A DNA stretch of 64,000 nucleotides from Sporichthyaceae bacterium (GCA_036269075.1 DATASX010000085.1:1-64000), one strand, 5' to 3'. Shown: positions 27,201 to 35,031, counted from the first letter of the stretch. The notes: generated by a model from the sequence alone, not told the origin. Made by a program: numbers and translations.

Positions 27201-27277
27201 CCCAACACCTCGCCGAGGATCTCGGCGAACTCGGCCGCCAACTGCTTGGCGGACCGGCCCTCTATGTAGGTCGTCAC
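24257..27277 (-). CDS. Pls/PosA-like membrane protein: carrier domain, TM helices, beta-helix domains, no adenylation domain
   Basis: A 1006-residue protein. Residues 1-85 are a peptidyl/acyl-carrier domain with phosphopantetheine serine in LGADSLT (Ser44). The rest alternates hydrophobic segments (about six or seven) with three blocks of hexapeptide-repeat, left-handed beta-helix sequence of the acetyltransferase kind. This is the architecture of epsilon-poly-lysine synthetase (Pls) and PosA downstream of their adenylation domain, which is missing here. The GTG at 27277 follows AAGGGGG. A loading enzyme acting in trans would be needed for peptide synthesis. YCII and ICL-family genes follow in the same direction. 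Function as a polymer- or polypeptide-forming enzyme is inference. Confidence 0.8.
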   Translation of the reverse strand: MTTYIEGRSAKQLAAEFAEILGEVLGTAAIDPAAGFFEDLGADSLTMAKFCSRVRKRADLPKVSMKDVYRSPSLAALATHLAATADPAAGPAAVTADPANDLAESVVVPQPALLAEPAPGSAPVAPVGRIQYFLCGLAQAVLLLALPVALATVMVLADDWLTGADGLLDTYLRTLAFSGALVTAAFVVPVGVKWLLVGRWKPTEIRIWSWGYLRFWVVKSVVQKNPLIHLLSGSPLLNLYLRALGARVGRGTTILAAQIPVCTDLVSIGSRSILHKNVMLSGYHAQAGVIRIGTVTIGDRVLVGTRSVLDIDTVMGDDSQLGHASALYRGQIVPAGERWHGCPARAGGADFRTIEERWPIHGRRIRFGVFQLLNLVAFGIPLSLLILAGLYVLPSYLTGTGWGDGRLDTASFYGIAAGISALVFLGPVLVGLPLLAVVTRLVGRFVRPGRVYPLHGIRHALLRFNTRVTNMKFYATMAADCSFVVHYLRMVGWRLKPYVQTGTNFGVVMHDDPFAVSVGKGTVVADGLMATNVDYSATTFRISPVAIGADNFLGNHVVYPAAGRTGDNCLLATMVMVPIDGPVREGVGLLGSPPIEIPRTVARDHGLAVTDPQELRRGLRRKNRHNAVTLMWFLLVRWFVIFAGFIAAEVAGELWDSLGTWALVACDAGFALFLFAFYTATERAVTRWATLAPDGVSIYSKAFWRHERYWKIPSHTFVQIFNGTVFKGLCWRLQGAKIGKRLFDDGAGFVERCYVHIGDHVTLNSTGTVQNHSQEDGAFKSDRTYLGDGVTLGPGAFIHYGVTVGEDAVIGTASFLMKGEQVPAGEHWGGNPAEPIERPARPLPQLQVEADPTASIPAPRSARFRLVLAGYASALAGAGAWVTLGGALAGNYPVIWAGFGAAAWLTGLLCLVAVAVDTLRTVRRRTARPEAVATPLIPRQPGPVQIIPPRSAPAAEVIEPRAVAIEEPAGIDTAAGDAWTRLSAQLDVLEQLQAKWFDGDPVGRDK

Positions 27278-27670
27278 CCGAACCCCCTTGGACCAACCAG
27301 GCGGCACAGGTGCCGACGCACACACAGAGTGACCGGGGTCCGGGGGTCGCGCAGCCCGATGATGCCAAGATGTCGATCACATTAGCCTGACGTTAACCAT
27401 GAGCGGGCGAAGGGATCCGCCGGAACTTCCGGCCACTTCACGACAATCCGCGCCCTGTCCGGACACCCCGGCGTCCCTGATCTGATGACACGTCACTTGT
27501 TGCGCTCAGTGACGGTTCTGCCCGTTTCGTCGAGTCGGACGATCGTCCGCCGGGGTGGGTGACAACCCGGCGCGTCGTCACATCAGTCACACCAGTAACA
27601 GACAAACTGGATCTCGACAGACCCAACTGAAAGCACTCCGGACACCGTCGGGGGGCGGGGAAGGAGTGGG
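27278..27670. other. Divergent intergenic region with inverted repeat
   Basis: A 393-base region between the Pls-like gene and the LCP gene. It contains CGTCACT (27491-27497) and AGTGACG (27508-27514), 7-bp arms 10 bases apart, and a second copy of the GACACGTCAC sequence just before. Promoters for both directions must lie here, but I cannot assign them with confidence. I see no small open frame with a credible ribosome site. Confidence 0.45.
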
Positions 27671-29440
27671 ATGGCCGAAGGCGACGGGCGTCCGGAGAAT
27701 CGCCCGGGCGGTCCAGTCCTGGCTGCCCGGCCGAGGAACCAGTGGCTGTGGCGACGCCTGACCCGACGGGGCAAGGTCGTGGTCAGCGGCGGGACGGCGC
27801 TGATGCTGGTCAGCGGGTGCGCCGGAGGGTTGTACCTGAAACTGGCGGGCAACGTCGGCGTCGAGGCGATCGACGTCGTCGGAGCTCGGCCGACCGACTC
27901 GGGCGTCGGGCAGAACATCCTGGTGCTGGGTTCGCAGTCCCGCGCGGGCCAGGTGGGGGCCACGCTCGGGGATCGCGGGGACTCCGAGGAACTGTCCGAC
28001 ACCGCGATGCTCGTGCACCTGTCCGGCGACATGAAGCACGCGGTGGTCACCTCGATCCCGCGCGACCTGATTGTGCCCCGGCCCGCCTGCGTCTCCCGTA
28101 AGGCTGACTACCGGCTGATCCCGGCCTCGGCGGGCGACATGTTCAACCGGGCGATGAACCTGGGTGGGCCGTCCTGTGCGGTGGCCACCGTCGAGCACAT
28201 GACCAACCTGCGGGTCGACCACTTCATCAAGGTGAACTTCAACGGCTTCCGCGGGATCGTCGATGCGCTCGGTGGAATCGACGTCTGCGTGCCCGCGCCC
28301 GGCATCCACGACTGGCGCAGCGGCCTGAACCTCGATCCCGGTCGGCACACGATCCGCGACCAGGAGGCGCTGGCGTTCGTCCGCGACCGGCACGGCGTCG
28401 GCGGCGGCGGGGACCTGGACCGCATCAAGATGCAGCAGGCATTCCTGTCCTCGTTGGCGCAGAAGGTGCAGAGCGCAGGAACCCTGAGCAATCCGGTCAC
28501 GCTCTACAAACTGGCGAACGCCGCTACCGCGTCGCTGACCGTGGATCCCGGCCTGGGCTCGATCCGGAAGCTGGTCTCGCTGGCCCGGCAGCTGCGTGGG
28601 CTGACCACGCACGACATCACGTTCATCACCGCCCCGACCACCGACGACCCAAACAACCGCAACCGGGTCGTCCCGATGCAGCCCGGGTTCGACCAGATCT
28701 TCCAGGACATGTCGGCCGACCGACCGATCGACGCCTCCGCATTCCGGCCTGCCAAGCGTTCGTCCGCCGCCGCGGTGCGAGTGCAGTCCTTGCATCCGGT
28801 CAACGGCGCCGCGGCGGTCTTGGTCCGCGTGCTCAACGCGACCCATCGCCGCGGTCAGGCGGCCGAGGTCGCCAAGGGCCTGCGGCGTATGGGTTTCCGG
28901 GTCGTCGGGGTCGGCTCGACCCACGCCGGTTCCGCGACCGGCCTGTCGGCCGGTGAGGGCGACACCTTGCTGAAATCGGTGCTGCGCGGCCCGGTCGCCG
29001 CCCAGCCGACACCGGGCAAGCAGCACGGCCTGACGCTGACGATCGGCACCGACTTCGGCGGTCTGCACCAGCCCACTGCGGCATCGGGAACCAACCTGGC
29101 GCCGGATCCCTCGGCCGACACAGGCGATTCTGCCACCGCGAACGCGAATGGCGATGCCCCGGGCGCGGACTCGACCGCCGATGCGCTGCCCGCGGCCTTG
29201 GCCCGGTCCGCGGACGGGGACATCTGCAGCGGGCTGCCCAAGCCGCGCGGCGACGCCGCCGTCAAGCCGCGTCCGGCACCGAAACCCGCGCCGACGGCGC
29301 TGCCCGGTGCGCTCGGCGACCAGCCGGGGGCCGATCCGAGTGCGGTGCTCGCGCCGGTCGCACCGGCAGTGCCGACACCCGTCGCGCCGAGGCCGGAAGG
29401 TGCGCAGCCGCAACTGAAGGAGACCCGGCCGAACGGCTGA
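27671..29440 (+). CDS. LCP (LytR-CpsA-Psr) family cell-wall ligase
   Basis: A 589-residue LCP protein that transfers wall glycopolymers from polyprenyl carriers to peptidoglycan. A single TM helix follows a basic cytoplasmic head (KVVVSGGTALMLVSGC). The catalytic LCP domain holds DTAMLVHL, SIPRDLIV, NGFRGIVDALGGIDVCV and AFVRDRHG. A LytR_C domain (AAVLVRVLNATHRRGQAAEVAKGLRRMGF) follows, then an about 130-residue Pro/Ala-rich, likely wall-spanning tail. AAGGAG precedes the ATG. It faces a large intergenic region shared with the Pls-like gene. Confidence 0.92.
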   Translation: MAEGDGRPENRPGGPVLAARPRNQWLWRRLTRRGKVVVSGGTALMLVSGCAGGLYLKLAGNVGVEAIDVVGARPTDSGVGQNILVLGSQSRAGQVGATLGDRGDSEELSDTAMLVHLSGDMKHAVVTSIPRDLIVPRPACVSRKADYRLIPASAGDMFNRAMNLGGPSCAVATVEHMTNLRVDHFIKVNFNGFRGIVDALGGIDVCVPAPGIHDWRSGLNLDPGRHTIRDQEALAFVRDRHGVGGGGDLDRIKMQQAFLSSLAQKVQSAGTLSNPVTLYKLANAATASLTVDPGLGSIRKLVSLARQLRGLTTHDITFITAPTTDDPNNRNRVVPMQPGFDQIFQDMSADRPIDASAFRPAKRSSAAAVRVQSLHPVNGAAAVLVRVLNATHRRGQAAEVAKGLRRMGFRVVGVGSTHAGSATGLSAGEGDTLLKSVLRGPVAAQPTPGKQHGLTLTIGTDFGGLHQPTAASGTNLAPDPSADTGDSATANANGDAPGADSTADALPAALARSADGDICSGLPKPRGDAAVKPRPAPKPAPTALPGALGDQPGADPSAVLAPVAPAVPTPVAPRPEGAQPQLKETRPNG

Positions 29441-29626
29441 CACCGCTTTCTGACTGCCCGTCACCCAGGAGCCCGCGTCCCAAGGCCTGTGGCCCGCGCG
29501 TTTGTGCTCCCAGCCTCCGGTAAGTATCGCAATACGACAGAAAAGGTCGAACGGGCCGCTGCCGGGTAGGCCGTTCGGGCACCGACAGCTCGCACTGTCG
29601 GGCCGGGCGAAGGGGAGTGGGCACCG

Positions 29627-30640
29627 ATGGCGGACGAGCGAGGCCGGGTCGTGGTTGTGACCGGAGCTAGCGGCGGGATCGGCCGGGCGTGTGCGCAGGC
29701 CTTTGCCGCGCGCGGCGACAAGGTGGCGTTGCTGGCCCGCGGCGGCAGCGGGCTGGCGGGTGCTGCTTCGGACGTCGAGCGAGCCGGTGGCACGGCGCTG
29801 CCGATCGAGGTGGACGTCGCCGACGCGGCCGCGGTCATGGACGCGGCCGGGCGGGCGGAGTCGGAGTTCGGGCCGATCGACGTGTGGGTGAACGTTGCGT
29901 TCACCTCGGTGTTCGCCCCGTTCATGCAGATCGAGCCGGACGAGTTCAAGCGGGTCACCGAGGTCAACTATCTGGGTTACGTCTACGCGACTCGGGCCGC
30001 GCTGACCCGGATGCTGCCGCGCGACCGGGGCGCGATCGTGCAGGTCGGCTCGGCGTTGGCCTACCGCGGGATTCCGTTGCAGTCGGCGTACTGCGGTTCC
30101 AAGCACGCGATCCAGGGTTTCCACGACTCGCTGCGCTGCGAGTTGCTGCACGAGCGCAGCAATGTCTCGGTGACGATGGTCCAGATGCCGGCGGTGAACA
30201 CCCCGCAGTTCTCCTGGGTGTTGTCCCGGATGCCGCGGCGGCCGCAACCGGTGCCGCCGATCTACCAACCGGAGGTGGCGGCGCGTGCCGTCCTGTACGC
30301 CGCGGATCACCCCCGTCGGCGGGAGTACTGGGTCGGCGGGACCACCGCGGCGACGTTGATCGCGAACAAGTTGGCCGCGGGCCTGCTCGACCGCTACCTG
30401 GCCCGCACCGGATTCTCGGCGCAGCAGACCGACGAACCTGCCCCGCCCGACGCCCCAGTGAACCTCTGGGAGCCCGCCGACGGCCCGGCCGGGCAGGACT
30501 TCGGGGCGCACGGGCGCTTCGACGACAGGGCCACGGCACGCAGCGCTCAGCTCTGGGCCTCCCAGCACCACGGGCTGCTCGGTGCGCTCGGCGCGGGCGT
30601 GCTGGTCGCGGCCGCCACCGCTCGAGCGGTTACGAAGTGA
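29627..30640 (+). CDS. SDR family oxidoreductase with C-terminal hydrophobic tail
   Basis: A 337-residue SDR: TGASGGIG cofactor motif, catalytic Ser then YCGSKHAIQGF. It is longer than a classical SDR, with about 90 extra C-terminal residues ending in a short hydrophobic segment (GALGAGVLVAAATARAV), perhaps a membrane anchor. Ser before the Tyr is in VGSALAYRG. GGGGAG precedes the ATG. The palindrome GTGAC-N5-GTCAG lies over its stop codon. Substrate unknown. Confidence 0.88.
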   Translation: MADERGRVVVVTGASGGIGRACAQAFAARGDKVALLARGGSGLAGAASDVERAGGTALPIEVDVADAAAVMDAAGRAESEFGPIDVWVNVAFTSVFAPFMQIEPDEFKRVTEVNYLGYVYATRAALTRMLPRDRGAIVQVGSALAYRGIPLQSAYCGSKHAIQGFHDSLRCELLHERSNVSVTMVQMPAVNTPQFSWVLSRMPRRPQPVPPIYQPEVAARAVLYAADHPRRREYWVGGTTAATLIANKLAAGLLDRYLARTGFSAQQTDEPAPPDAPVNLWEPADGPAGQDFGAHGRFDDRATARSAQLWASQHHGLLGALGAGVLVAAATARAVTK

Positions 30641-30651
30641 CAATCAGTCAG
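30637..30651. repeat. Dispersed palindrome, left arm changed (GTGAC-N5-GTCAG)
   Basis: GTGAC, aatca, GTCAG. The left arm includes the TGA stop codon of the SDR gene. One of fifteen copies described together in the findings. Confidence 0.55.
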
Positions 30652-30841
30652 AAAGTGCCACCGCTGTCGAAGGCCCTGTTGTTGCGGGCTGGGTGGGGAA
30701 CGTTGTTGACCCTGGCCGGTTGAGCCTCGCGGTCGCGGTCGCGGTCGCGCTGCGAGGCGGGTGGTCCAGTTCGGGCGCAGGTCGGTCCGATTCGCCGGAT
30801 TCGTTGCTGTGCCGGGGTTTTTCACGACTCGGAACCGTACT

Positions 30842-30866
30842 TTCGGCCGGCCCTGCGCCGGCCGAA
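30842..30866. terminator. Strong hairpin downstream of the SDR gene
   Basis: TTCGGCCGG and CCGGCCGAA form a perfect 9-bp stem with a 7-base loop about 200 bases after the SDR stop and 67 bases before the next start. It has no T run, so it may be a terminator of GC-rich type or a structured leader. A hexanucleotide (GCGGTC) tandem repeat of nearly four units lies just upstream at about 30728-30750. Confidence 0.5.
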
Positions 30867-30932
30867 CGGCCGATCCAGTGGGTCGAAATCGACGGGACGA
30901 TCTCCCAGGATAGATCTTGGGAGGGGCCTGCC

Positions 30933-31574
30933 TTGTCCGAATTGTTCACCGTCAGCGACGATTTCTCACTCGCGATCGGGCTGCGTTCCGCGTTCGTGCT
31001 CGGTTACGCGCTGGATCACGATCCGTTGAGCCCGCAGCGTCTGGCCGGTGCCGGCGCGCTTGTCGAGGTCGGCGTTCCGTCCGACGGTGGCACAGTCTTC
31101 GGCCTGCAGTGGGACCTGGACCTGGTGGCCGAGCGGCATGCCGTGATCCTTAACGGTGACGACGCCCAGGAGTTCGAGGGCATCGACGAGGCCGTCGAGG
31201 AGATGGTCCTGGACACCCGTGTCCGGGCCCCCCACCGGCGCCGCACGTTCCAGTCGATGATCGAGCGTTACGTCGACCCGGCCGGTGGCAGCGAGCCGGT
31301 GCCGGGCGCGATCGCCGGCCGGATGCTGGCTGCGATCCTGCCCGCAGCCGTGCCCGGCCGCGCCGACCCGGTGATGGCCCGGTCGGTCGAGCTCATGGCG
31401 CTCACGCACTTCACCGCGCCGGTGGCGCTGCGCTGGGACGCGCTCGATGCACTGCTGAACCGCCTCTACCCGGGCATCTCGTGGAACGAGGGCCGCCAGG
31501 CCGGGCGCATTGCCCCGCAGCGGCCCGCCTCCGCCGACTCCGCCGAGCACGTCGGCGACAGCGCCGCCCGCTGA
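30933..31574 (+). CDS. Hypothetical protein, unassigned family
   Basis: The open frame is real: it has strong third-position G/C bias, and the protein segment SDDFSLAIGLRSAFVLGYALDHDPLSPQRLAG is compact and charged. The TTG at 30933 follows GGGAGGGG at a good distance and gives 213 residues. A longer frame reaching 30582 would include low-complexity sequence and the hairpin, so is less likely. Three acidic runs near 60-100 and an amphipathic helical C-terminus are visible. I do not recognise a family. Confidence 0.55.
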   Translation: MSELFTVSDDFSLAIGLRSAFVLGYALDHDPLSPQRLAGAGALVEVGVPSDGGTVFGLQWDLDLVAERHAVILNGDDAQEFEGIDEAVEEMVLDTRVRAPHRRRTFQSMIERYVDPAGGSEPVPGAIAGRMLAAILPAAVPGRADPVMARSVELMALTHFTAPVALRWDALDALLNRLYPGISWNEGRQAGRIAPQRPASADSAEHVGDSAAR

Positions 31575-31585
31575 CGGTCAGTCAG
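31571..31585. repeat. Dispersed palindrome CTGAC-N5-GTCAG
   Basis: CTGAC, ggtca, GTCAG; perfect arms. The left arm holds the TGA stop codon of the 30933 gene. It lies 71 bases upstream of a small membrane-protein gene. Confidence 0.6.
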
Positions 31586-31656
31586 ATTCAGGTCTGCCCG
31601 GCAACACCCCTGCCCCGCGCCGTGTCGCGCCCGCACCGACGAACCAGGAAGATGCC

Positions 31657-31902
31657 ATGGACCGAGACCCGTACCTCGCTGAGCAAGCCCGCCTGCAGGC
31701 GGCCTGGGCTGCCGACATGAAATGGCTCAAGGAGATGCCGGCTCGGGTCGAGGCCGAGTTCCGGGCCGACGCGAAGAAGCAGCGCCGTCTCGACCGGCAG
31801 AGCCACGCGGCCCAAGCGTTGGGGTTGCCGGTCGGCATGATGTGGCTCGGGATGTTCCTCCTGGCCCCGTTGTTCGTCGCGATCGGCTTCCTGCTCGCCT
31901 GA
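31657..31902 (+). CDS. Small membrane protein
   Basis: An 81-residue protein. The first 55 residues are charged and helical (SHAAQALGLPVG follows), and residues about 58-80 form one hydrophobic helix (GMMWLGMFLLAPLFVAIGFLLA). The ATG follows CAGGAAG. It is probably an inner-membrane anchored protein with a cytoplasmic N-terminal coil. No family is recognised. It follows a copy of the dispersed palindrome and precedes the TetR gene on the opposite strand. Confidence 0.65.
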   Translation: MDRDPYLAEQARLQAAWAADMKWLKEMPARVEAEFRADAKKQRRLDRQSHAAQALGLPVGMMWLGMFLLAPLFVAIGFLLA

Positions 31903-31936
31903 CAAGAACTGCGCGCAGGTGCGGCGCCGGCATCCG

Positions 31937-32608
31937 TCAGCGCCGGCGCGAGCCCCAGCAGGACCGCACCTCGTCGACCTCGACGGGGTCGATCGGCGTC
32001 TCGCTCAACTCGGTGAGTTCCGTGCGGTCCACCCGCAGGCCGTCGAGGAGGATCGCCAGGTAGCGCCGCCAGAGTTCGGGCCGGACCTCACGGGTGAACT
32101 CGGCGACGGCCGCGATCATCCGCAGCAGCATCGGGAAGTCAGTCGGGACGACGTCGGCCCGCAGGTGTCCATCGGCCTGCGCCCGCGCGAAGATCTCACC
32201 GACGATCGGCTGCATCCGTTCGCGCACCGCAGCCCGGCCCTGGTTCTCCGGGCGGCAGATCATCGCCTCGAACAGGCCCTGGTCGGTGGCGATCATCGCG
32301 CCGAGTGCCTCGAACAGCAGGTTCAGCGCGACCCAGGAATCCGGCTCCTCCAGGGCCGCGGAGGCGAGCGTCGCGACCTGGGCCAGGCGCTCCTGGAACA
32401 GCGCCTCGACCAGTTCTTCCCGGTTGGCGAAGCGCCGGTAGACGGTGCCCACGCCGAGGCCCGCATGCGCGGCGATCTCGTCGAGTGTGGCGTCCAGGCC
32501 GCGCGCGGCGAACACTTCCCCGGCGGCGGTCAGGATCCGTTCCCGATTGCGCGCGGCATCGGCTCGCAGCGGCTTCTCATCCGTTCGCACGATCCACAGA
32601 CTACCCAT
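31937..32608 (-). CDS. TetR family transcriptional regulator
   Basis: A 223-residue TetR regulator. The DNA-binding helix-turn-helix is TLDEIAAHAGLGVGTVYRRFANREEL near the N-terminus, followed by an all-alpha effector domain. It is divergent from an EmrB/QacA-type exporter gene; the 83-base gap contains two palindromes of identical design. This is the classic arrangement of a drug-efflux repressor. The ATG at 32608 is chosen because it leaves those operators outside the gene; a longer frame to 32740 would run across them. Confidence 0.9.
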   Translation of the reverse strand: MGSLWIVRTDEKPLRADAARNRERILTAAGEVFAARGLDATLDEIAAHAGLGVGTVYRRFANREELVEALFQERLAQVATLASAALEEPDSWVALNLLFEALGAMIATDQGLFEAMICRPENQGRAAVRERMQPIVGEIFARAQADGHLRADVVPTDFPMLLRMIAAVAEFTREVRPELWRRYLAILLDGLRVDRTELTELSETPIDPVEVDEVRSCWGSRRR

Positions 32609-32611
32609 AAA

Positions 32612-32630
32612 CCGGAGGCGGAACCTCCGG
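32612..32630. promoter_or_regulatory. TetR operator 1
   Basis: CCGGAGG, cggaa, CCTCCGG: 7-bp perfect inverted repeat with a 5-base centre, directly upstream of the TetR start codon. The same arms and spacing occur at 32656-32672. Confidence 0.7.
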
Positions 32631-32655
32631 ATCGCTCGTAACGTCTCAGGTGAAC

Positions 32656-32672
32656 CGGAGGACTTGCCTCCG
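32656..32672. promoter_or_regulatory. TetR operator 2
   Basis: CGGAGG, acttg, CCTCCG: second copy of the operator, 20 bases upstream of the exporter start codon. Centres of the two sites are about 43 bp apart, near four helical turns. Confidence 0.7.
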
Positions 32673-32691
32673 CTTGGAGGGGGAACCTGCG

Positions 32692-34191
32692 ATGACCCAG
32701 ACCATTCCGCTGCCGCGCTCCGCGGCGGAGGCCGAGCCAAGGGTTTCGCACCGTTGGCTCGCGCTCGCGATCCTGGGCGTTGCCCAGTTGATGGTCGTCC
32801 TCGACGCGACGATCATGAACGTCGCGCTGCCGTCGGCGCAGCGCGCCCTCGGTTTCTCCGACGCCGATCGCCAGTGGGTGGTCACGGCCTACGCGTTGAG
32901 CTTCGGCAGCCTGCTGCTGCTCGGCGGGCGACTCGGTGACCTGATCGGTCGCCGGGCGACCTTCATGATCGGCCTCGTCGGGTTCGCGACGGCCTCGGCG
33001 GTCGGCGGCGCGGCCCAGAACTTCGCGATGCTGGCCAGTGCCCGGGCCGCGCAGGGCGTCTTCGCCGCGCTGCTCGCGCCTGCCGCGTTGGGCCTGCTGA
33101 CCACCACGTTCACCGACCCGAAGGAGCGCGCCAAGGCCTTCGGCATCTTCAGCGCGCTGGCCGGTACCGGCGGCGCGATCGGCCTGCTGCTCGGGGGCGC
33201 GCTGACCACCTACGCGTCGTGGCGCTGGGCGCTGTACATCAACCTCGGGTTCGCCGCCATCGCGTTGTTCGGTACCGCCCGACTGCTGCCGAGGATGGTG
33301 CGCAGCGGGTCCGTGCACCTGGACTGGTGGGGCACGCTGACCGCCTCGGCCGGTCTGTTCAGCCTGGTCTACGGCATCTCGCACGCCGAGACCGCCGGTT
33401 GGGCCGACGGGGTCACGGTGGGCTCTCTCGTGGTCTCCGCGCTGCTGCTGGTCACGTTCGCCTGGACGCAGACCAAGGTTGAGCACCCGCTGCTGCCGCC
33501 GCGTGTGGTCCTGGACCGCAACCGCGCCGGCTCGTACCTGGCGATGCTGGTGGTCGGCTCCGGGATGTTCGCGGTGTTCCTGTTCCTGACCTACTACCTG
33601 CAGCAGACGGTGGGCTTCTCAGCCATCCGCACCGGCATCGCGTTCCTGCCGATGGTCGCCGCCCTGGTGGCCGCAGCGCAGGTCACCGCGCTGGTCCTGC
33701 TGCGCAGGCTCGGGGCCCGGATCCTGATCCCGACGGGCATGGCGATCGCCGCCGTCGGCCTCGCGCTGCTCGCCCGCATCGGTGTCGACACCGGATACGC
33801 GACCCATGTCCTGCCCGGCCTGATCGTGATGGGCCTCGGCATCGGTGTCGTCTTTGCCACCGCGATGCAGACCGCGATCGCCGGGGTCGAGCACCGCGAC
33901 GCCGGGGTCGCGTCGGCGATGGTCAACACCGTCCAGCAGGTCGGCGGCTCGATCGGCGTCGCGCTGCTCGGCACGATCGCCGGCGACGCGGTCTCCAGCT
34001 ACCTGTCGGGCAAGGGCGTGCCGACCCCGGCGCTGCTGCAGGCCGCCGCGGTGCACTCGTACACGACGACCTTCTGGTGGGCCGCCGGGATCCTCGCGAT
34101 CGGCGCCGGTCTCGTCGGAGCAGTGCTCCCGTCGGGCACCGCGGCGCCCGTCGCGCAGACCGCGAGCACCGAGCCGGTGATGGTCCACTGA
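32692..34191 (+). CDS. MFS drug exporter, DHA2 (EmrB/QacA) family
   Basis: A 499-residue, predicted 14-helix exporter. LDATIMNVALPSAQ (motif D1 of the DHA2 group), GGRLGDLIGRR and an RxxQG-type motif C segment (AAQGVFAALLAPAALGLL) identify it. Such proteins expel hydrophobic cations, antibiotics or fatty acids in exchange for protons. The ATG follows GGAGGGGG. The divergent TetR gene and two operators upstream indicate substrate-inducible expression. The palindrome CTGAC-N5-GTCAG covers its stop codon and a strong terminator follows. Confidence 0.92.
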   Translation: MTQTIPLPRSAAEAEPRVSHRWLALAILGVAQLMVVLDATIMNVALPSAQRALGFSDADRQWVVTAYALSFGSLLLLGGRLGDLIGRRATFMIGLVGFATASAVGGAAQNFAMLASARAAQGVFAALLAPAALGLLTTTFTDPKERAKAFGIFSALAGTGGAIGLLLGGALTTYASWRWALYINLGFAAIALFGTARLLPRMVRSGSVHLDWWGTLTASAGLFSLVYGISHAETAGWADGVTVGSLVVSALLLVTFAWTQTKVEHPLLPPRVVLDRNRAGSYLAMLVVGSGMFAVFLFLTYYLQQTVGFSAIRTGIAFLPMVAALVAAAQVTALVLLRRLGARILIPTGMAIAAVGLALLARIGVDTGYATHVLPGLIVMGLGIGVVFATAMQTAIAGVEHRDAGVASAMVNTVQQVGGSIGVALLGTIAGDAVSSYLSGKGVPTPALLQAAAVHSYTTTFWWAAGILAIGAGLVGAVLPSGTAAPVAQTASTEPVMVH

Positions 34192-34202
34192 CGCACCGTC
34201 AG
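34188..34202. repeat. Dispersed palindrome CTGAC-N5-GTCAG
   Basis: CTGACG, cac, CGTCAG: arms extend to 6 bp. The left arm contains the TGA stop of the exporter. Confidence 0.65.
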
Positions 34203-34211
34203 ACGTAGGTC

Positions 34212-34247
34212 ACGAGGCCCCGCCCGGGAAACCGCGCGGGGCCTCGT
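34212..34247 (+). terminator. Strong hairpin terminator after exporter
   Basis: ACGAGGCCCCGC and GCGGGGCCTCGT form a perfect 12-bp stem with a 12-base loop 20 bases after the exporter stop. No long T tract follows, but stem strength and position are typical of high-GC terminators. Confidence 0.8.
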
Positions 34248-34303
34248 CGGTTCGGTGTAACCCTGCTTCCCGGCGCCGGAGACACGGACGATGGAATGGT
34301 CGG

Positions 34304-34966
34304 ATGAAGGTGTTCGTGATCGGGGCGGCCGGCGGGATCGGACGGCGGTTGGCCACGTTGCTGACTGCCCGCGGCGACGCGGTGACCGGCATGCATCGCA
34401 AGCCCGAGCAGCACGAGACGATCGCCGCGGCCGGGGCTGTCGCACTGCCCGGTGACCTGATCGCCGACTCCGTCGCGGAGTTGGCCGACCGGATGAGCGG
34501 CCACGACGCGGTGGTCTTCTCCGCCGGCGCGCACGGTACCGGGATGGACCAGACCACGCTGATCGACGGGACGGGCTTGGAGAAAGCCGCCGCGGCCGCC
34601 GCTGCGGCTGGTGTGCGCCGGTTCGTGCTGGTCTCGGCCTTCCCGGAGGCCGGACGTGGCGCACAACGCGGTGAGCGCTTCGAGCACTACATGCAGGTGA
34701 AGAAAAGTGCTGATGCCCATCTGACCCGCACCGACCTGGGATGGGTGATCGTGCGACCGGGCACCCTGCGCGACGACCCCGGCGACGGTCTGGTGGCCGC
34801 CTGGCCGGCGCTGGAGTACGGGTTCGTGTGCCGCGACAACGTGGCGGCGTTCCTCGCGGCTGTGCTTCCTGAGTCGCGACTGACCCGCACGATCGTCGAA
34901 CTGACCGACGGCCGGACACCCGCTGCGGACGCGGTTGCCGCGCTCGTGCGGCTGCAGAACCGCTAG
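34304..34966 (+). CDS. NAD(P)-binding protein, atypical SDR (NmrA/YwnB-like)
   Basis: A 220-residue Rossmann-fold protein with FVIGAAGGIGRRLATLLTARG at the N-terminus. It lacks the classical YxxxK site, so it resembles the atypical SDRs that sense NAD(P) or reduce quinone- or flavonoid-type substrates. Only GGA stands upstream of the ATG. The gene is flanked by terminators on both sides, so it is probably monocistronic. Confidence 0.82.
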   Translation: MKVFVIGAAGGIGRRLATLLTARGDAVTGMHRKPEQHETIAAAGAVALPGDLIADSVAELADRMSGHDAVVFSAGAHGTGMDQTTLIDGTGLEKAAAAAAAAGVRRFVLVSAFPEAGRGAQRGERFEHYMQVKKSADAHLTRTDLGWVIVRPGTLRDDPGDGLVAAWPALEYGFVCRDNVAAFLAAVLPESRLTRTIVELTDGRTPAADAVAALVRLQNR

Positions 34967-34976
34967 CTCGCGGGCG

Positions 34977-35017
34977 GGCTTGCGCCGGGGCGGACTGTCT
35001 GTGCCCCGACGCAAGCC
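34977..35017. terminator. Bidirectional terminator hairpin
   Basis: Two 15-base arms (34977-34991 and 35003-35017) pair at 14 of 15 positions, with an 11-base loop. It lies between two convergent genes, 10 bases after one stop and 15 bases before the other, so can serve both strands. Confidence 0.8.
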
Positions 35018-35031
35018 AGGTCAGCGTCGGG

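Noticed and set aside
29548-29577. Imperfect inverted repeat CGAACGG...CCGTTCG after the LCP gene
   Set aside because: Contains a bulge, has no T run and is over 100 bases from the stop; too weak to call a terminator.
27587-30643. 1018-residue minus-strand frame opposite the LCP and SDR genes
   Set aside because: Spans two real genes and an intergenic region; composition is typical of an antisense shadow in GC-rich DNA.
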